Source of the DNA: Bradyrhizobium nanningense
Lineage (GTDB): Bacteria; Pseudomonadota; Alphaproteobacteria; Rhizobiales; Xanthobacteraceae
Direction: 5' to 3'
NCBI RefSeq assembly: GCF_004114535.1
Contig: NZ_LBJC01000029.1
Coordinates: 82,749-146,748, forward strand
DNA: 64,000 nucleotides
Shown here: piece after piece, positions 61,105 to 64,000 of the stretch
Layout of the letters: each line of letters starts with the position of its first letter
How positions within the stretch are numbered: position 1 is the first letter of the stretch
Translations under genes and position numbers: made by a program
The notes under the pieces: model-generated
The model's input: the letters and a program-made list of their open reading frames with translations, nothing else
Database searches by the model: none
Told to the model about the DNA's origin: nothing

Positions 61105-62265
61105 ATGCAGCGCATCACATGCCTCGAGCGCGATGATTGGCGAGAGACCGCAGTGCAATGCGGCTTCGTCTTCCACACCGTCGACGGCGAACGCTATTGG
61201 GACGAGCGCGCCTATTACGGCTTCACGCTCGACGAGATCGAGCGCGGCATCGAGGCGCCGACCGGCGAGATCGACGCGATGTGCCTGGAGCTTGTCGGCC
61301 GCGTCATCGGCGACGAACGCGCCTTGCGGCGCCTGAAAATTCCGGAAGCGTTCTGGAGCCTGATCGCCGAAAGCTGGCAGCGCGACGACCGCAGCCTCTA
61401 CGGCCGGCTCGATCTGAAGTACGACGGCAAGTCGCCGGCCAAGCTGCTCGAATACAACGCGGACACGCCGACCTCGATCTTCGAGGCCGCGGTATTTCAA
61501 TGGAGCTGGCTCGAACAGGCGATCGAACGCCGCGTCATCCCCTCGCGTGCCGATCAGTTCAATTCCATCCATGAGCGGCTGATCGCGGTGTGGAAGGAGA
61601 TTGCCGCGGGCCAACATGTCCACCTCACCGGCAGCACCGACGATGCCGAGGATGCCGGCACGCTCGCCTATCTCGAAGACACCGCGCGCCAGGCCGGGCT
61701 CTCGACCACGCTGCTCGACATCGAAGAAGTGGGCTGGCGCGATGAACCCGGCGGCTTCGTCGACCTCGACGAGAACGACATCGCGCTCGCCTTCAAGCTC
61801 TATCCCTGGGAGTGGATGTTCCACGACGCCTTCGGCGCCAAGCTGAAGGACGCAGCCACGCGCTGGATCGAGCCGCCATGGAAGGCGGTGCTCTCCAACA
61901 AGGGCATCTTGCCGCTGCTCTGGGAGATGTTTCCGAACCATCCCAATCTGCTGCCGGCCTTCTTCGAGGATGATCCGCGCGCTGCCGAGCTCGGCACGTC
62001 CTATGTGCGCAAGCCGCTGCTGTCGCGCGAAGGCGCCAATGTCACGATCGTGTCCGGCGGCATGCCGCTCGACGAGCAGACGGGCCCCTACGGTGCCGAA
62101 GGCTTCGTGCGGCAGGCGCTGGCGCCGCTACCGAATTTTTCGGGCTTCTATCCGGTGATTGGAAGCTGGCTGGTGAGCCAGGAACCGTGCGGCCTCTCGA
62201 TCCGCGAGGACGAGAGCCCGATCACGGGCAACCGTTCGCGCTTCCTGCCGCATGCGATTTTGTGA
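61105..62265 (+). CDS. Glutathionylspermidine synthase-like ATP-grasp protein (YjfC/YgiC)
   Basis: 386 residues, the size of YjfC/YgiC, which is the synthetase part without the amidase of Gsp. Characteristic blocks: YYGFTLDEIERGIEAPTGEI near 37, LKYDGKSPAKLLEYNADTPTSIFEAAVFQW near 105 with the ligand Asn and Glu, and NKGILPLLWEMFPNHPNLLPAFFE near 265, followed by YVRKPLLSREGANV. It probably ligates a peptide-like substrate with ATP, but no synthase activity is known for YjfC. Confidence 0.9.
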   Translation: MQRITCLERDDWRETAVQCGFVFHTVDGERYWDERAYYGFTLDEIERGIEAPTGEIDAMCLELVGRVIGDERALRRLKIPEAFWSLIAESWQRDDRSLYGRLDLKYDGKSPAKLLEYNADTPTSIFEAAVFQWSWLEQAIERRVIPSRADQFNSIHERLIAVWKEIAAGQHVHLTGSTDDAEDAGTLAYLEDTARQAGLSTTLLDIEEVGWRDEPGGFVDLDENDIALAFKLYPWEWMFHDAFGAKLKDAATRWIEPPWKAVLSNKGILPLLWEMFPNHPNLLPAFFEDDPRAAELGTSYVRKPLLSREGANVTIVSGGMPLDEQTGPYGAEGFVRQALAPLPNFSGFYPVIGSWLVSQEPCGLSIREDESPITGNRSRFLPHAIL

Positions 62266-62271
62266 GGACAC

Positions 62272-62416
62272 GTCATTCCGGGGCGCGACATCGTCGCGAG
62301 CCCGGAATCCATAACCACAAGCAGATCGAACGGCCCCACGTCGAACCATGTGCCTACTTCATCGGCCTGTGGTTATGGATTCCGGGCTCCGCGCTTACGC
62401 GCGGCCCCGGAATGAC
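62272..62416 (+). repeat. Intergenic inverted repeat, same family as 47517-47622
   Basis: Outer arms GTCATTCCGGGGC and GCCCCGGAATGAC are perfect; inner arms CCGGAATCCATAACCAC and GTGGTTATGGATTCCGG are also perfect, making a long cruciform. It fills the gap between convergent yjfC-like and cheR genes and may end both transcripts. Confidence 0.85.
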
Positions 62417-62426
62417 GAGAAGCGGC

Positions 62427-63299
62427 TCACTTCGCCGCAGCGAGCTTCAGCGGCTGCGGCATCAATCCACCCATGGGACGGCCGGAGCGCGCGGGATTGA
62501 GCTGGTAGAGACCGCGGCGCTCGGTGATGGGACGGAACGCGTCGGTGATACCGACGACGGATTCAGCGGCCCCGAGCAGCAGCGTGCCGTCGGCTTCCAT
62601 CGCCTTCGCCATCCGCTCGAAGATCACCGCCTTGGTGTCCTGGTCGAAATAGATCAGCACGTTGCGGCAGAAGATCACGTCGAACGTGCCGAGATGGGAG
62701 AAGTCCTGCAGCAGATTGAGCTGGCGGAACTGGACCATCGCGCGAATGTCGGCATTGAGCTGCCAGAGCTCGCCGGTTTGCGTGAAATACTTCATCAGGT
62801 GCTGGATCGGCAGGCCGCGCTGCACCTCGAACTGGCTGTAGACGCCGGCCTTCGACTTCTCCAGCACCTCCTGCGACAGATCGGTGGCGACGATCTCGAT
62901 GCGCCAGCCGGCGAGGGCGGCCCCCATCTCCTTCACGCACATCGCGATCGAATAGGGCTCCTGCCCGGTCGAGGACGCCGCCGACCAGATGCGCAGGCTC
63001 TTGCGCGCCGCGCGCGCCTGGATCAGTCCCGGCAGGATGGTGTCGCGCAAGTGATCGAACGGGATCTTGTCGCGGTAGAAGAAAGTCTCGTTGGTGGTCA
63101 TGGCTTCGACCACGTCGGTCGCAAGCCGGCCGTCGCCGGTCCTGATCTTCAGCACGAGATCGGGAATGCCGGGAAGGTTGGCCTTGCGGGCGAGCGGCAA
63201 GAGCCGGCTCTCGACCAGATATTGCTTGTCGGGCGACAGATCGAGGCCGGAGCGCTCTTTCAGGAACTTGCGTAGATAGTCGTAATCGACAGGCGTCAC
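62427..63299 (-). CDS. cheR: Chemotaxis protein methyltransferase CheR
   Basis: 290 residues. The N-terminal CheR domain (DYDYLRKFLKERSGLDLSPDKQYLVESRLLPLARK) and SAM-binding part (RIWSAASSTGQEPYSIAM, near 110; FDVIFCRNVLIYFDQDTKAVIFERM, near 205) are complete. It adds methyl groups to chemoreceptor glutamates. Its start overlaps the end of cheB as ATGA (63296-63299), so the two are translationally coupled. Confidence 0.97.
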   Translation of the reverse strand: MTPVDYDYLRKFLKERSGLDLSPDKQYLVESRLLPLARKANLPGIPDLVLKIRTGDGRLATDVVEAMTTNETFFYRDKIPFDHLRDTILPGLIQARAARKSLRIWSAASSTGQEPYSIAMCVKEMGAALAGWRIEIVATDLSQEVLEKSKAGVYSQFEVQRGLPIQHLMKYFTQTGELWQLNADIRAMVQFRQLNLLQDFSHLGTFDVIFCRNVLIYFDQDTKAVIFERMAKAMEADGTLLLGAAESVVGITDAFRPITERRGLYQLNPARSGRPMGGLMPQPLKLAAAK

Positions 63300-64000
63300 G
63301 AGCGATCTCCCGCGAACAGGCGGTTGACCTTGGCGCCGATCTGGTTGAGCGGCAGGATCGCGGCGCAGATGCCGGCATTGGCCGCTGCGCCCGGCATGCC
63401 CCAGACCACGCTGGAGGCTTCGTCCTGTGCGATCACGCTGCCGCCGGCGGCAACGATGTCCTTGCCGCCGCGCATGCCGTCCGAGCCCATGCCGGTCAGG
63501 ATCACGGAGAGGATGTTGCCGTGCCAGATGTCGATGGCAGAGGTGAAGAGCGGGTCGACCGCGGGCTTGCAGAAATTGACGGCGGGCCCGTCGTCGAGCG
63601 CGATCACGGTGTCCGCGCCGCTGCGTGCCACGCGCATGTGCTTGCCACCGGGCGCGAGATAGATCCGCCCCGGCTTCACCGGCTCGCCGTCGACCGCCTC
63701 GGCTGCCGGCCGGCGGCTCGAACGCGCCAGATGCTCGGCCAGGATGGTCGTGAAGGTCGGCGGCATGTGCTGGGTGACCAGCACCGGGAAGCGGTCGATC
63801 ACCGGGCCGAGCTCGGTAACGAGCGCCATCAGCGCCTGCGGACCGCCGGTCGAGGAGCCGATCAGCAGCACCTTGGGTGCCTGATTGGAGAACGGGCGCA
63901 GGGCGAGCGACGACGCAGCCGGCGCGGCGGAAGCCGGTGCGGGCGTGACCGGCCGCGCCACGGGACCGCGCGGGGCCGGCGCCGGGCTCGCGGGCGCCAG
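63296..64000 (-). CDS. cheB: Chemotaxis protein-glutamate methylesterase CheB, N-terminus outside the window
   Basis: The C-terminal 234 residues are present; the reading frame is open to the window edge. The CheB esterase catalytic residues are seen: Ser in IGSSTGGPQAL, His in VTQHMPPTF and Asp in TGMGSDGMRGG. A Pro/Ala-rich linker before it leads toward a receiver domain that should lie beyond base 64000. It demethylates and deamidates chemoreceptors. Start therefore cannot be given; a GTG at 63961 is in-frame but is not the natural start. Confidence 0.95.
   Translation of the reverse strand: MAPASPAPAPRGPVARPVTPAPASAAPAASSLALRPFSNQAPKVLLIGSSTGGPQALMALVTELGPVIDRFPVLVTQHMPPTFTTILAEHLARSSRRPAAEAVDGEPVKPGRIYLAPGGKHMRVARSGADTVIALDDGPAVNFCKPAVDPLFTSAIDIWHGNILSVILTGMGSDGMRGGKDIVAAGGSVIAQDEASSVVWGMPGAAANAGICAAILPLNQIGAKVNRLFAGDRS

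Overview
The window is about 65% GC, densely coded, and reads as the chromosome of an alphaproteobacterium, most likely Bradyrhizobium or a close Nitrobacteraceae relative. The main reasons are the CtrA regulator (phospho-acceptor Asp51), the flhA and fliI-fliJ genes, the cheR-cheB pair, the many Bug-type and amine-catabolic accessory genes, and several families of short inverted intergenic repeats typical of these genomes. No rRNA, tRNA, CRISPR array or complete insertion sequence was seen.

Layout. 1-3.6 kb: a cut-off alpha/beta hydrolase coupled to a DUF2087 gene, then a membrane class III nucleotide cyclase. 3.8-6.4 kb: a four-gene bufferin-type RiPP operon (DUF2282 precursor, DUF692 MNIO enzyme, DUF2063 partner, DoxX membrane protein) behind an ECF-like promoter. 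6.5-9.8 kb: SDR, CMD-like protein and TetR regulator divergent from a TctC-type binding protein, with two TetR-like palindromes between. 10-17.3 kb: VOC protein, methyltransferase, a double-domain L,D-transpeptidase, a flippase, a GH10 xylanase-like protein and a DUF6492 protein. 17.6-26.5 kb: a 29-residue peptide gene, an Sfp-type phosphopantetheinyl transferase, an acetylpolyamine amidohydrolase-like protein, an SMP-30 protein overlapping a PQQ/heme dehydrogenase, small DUF6894-type genes, an enoyl-CoA hydratase and a gamma-glutamyltransferase. 26.5-34.5 kb: two amine or amino-acid catabolic blocks (ABC importer plus FAD oxidase; DadA plus omega-aminotransferase), each with a divergent XRE-cupin regulator. 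36.5-41.2 kb: a three-subunit molybdenum hydroxylase with a divergent TetR. 43-47.5 kb: a periplasmic/outer-membrane copper-handling cluster (His-rich protein, lipoprotein, TolC, multicopper oxidase, cupredoxin, CusF-like). 47.9-50 kb: flhA. 50.5-54.1 kb: an accessory, repeat-rich stretch of lower GC with an unknown HEPN-like gene, a truncated duplicate of an araC gene and several tiny genes. 54.1-57 kb: the intact araC gene and an ECF sigma/anti-sigma pair. 57.1-60.1 kb: fliJ, fliI and divergent ctrA. 60.3-62.3 kb: a YjfL/YjfM/YjfC-like trio. 62.4-64 kb: cheR and the start-truncated cheB.

How the parts work together. Motility and cell-cycle control are linked: CtrA is encoded here, near-consensus CtrA boxes precede flhA and lie in the fliI-ctrA interval, and six GANTC (CcrM) sites cluster upstream of ctrA. 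Two separate loci point to copper handling, the bufferin operon and the multicopper oxidase cluster. The amine loci (acetylpolyamine hydrolase, binding-protein importer, FAD oxidases, aminotransferase, PuuR-like regulators) suggest scavenging of polyamines or amino acids in the rhizosphere. All functions are inferred from sequence only.
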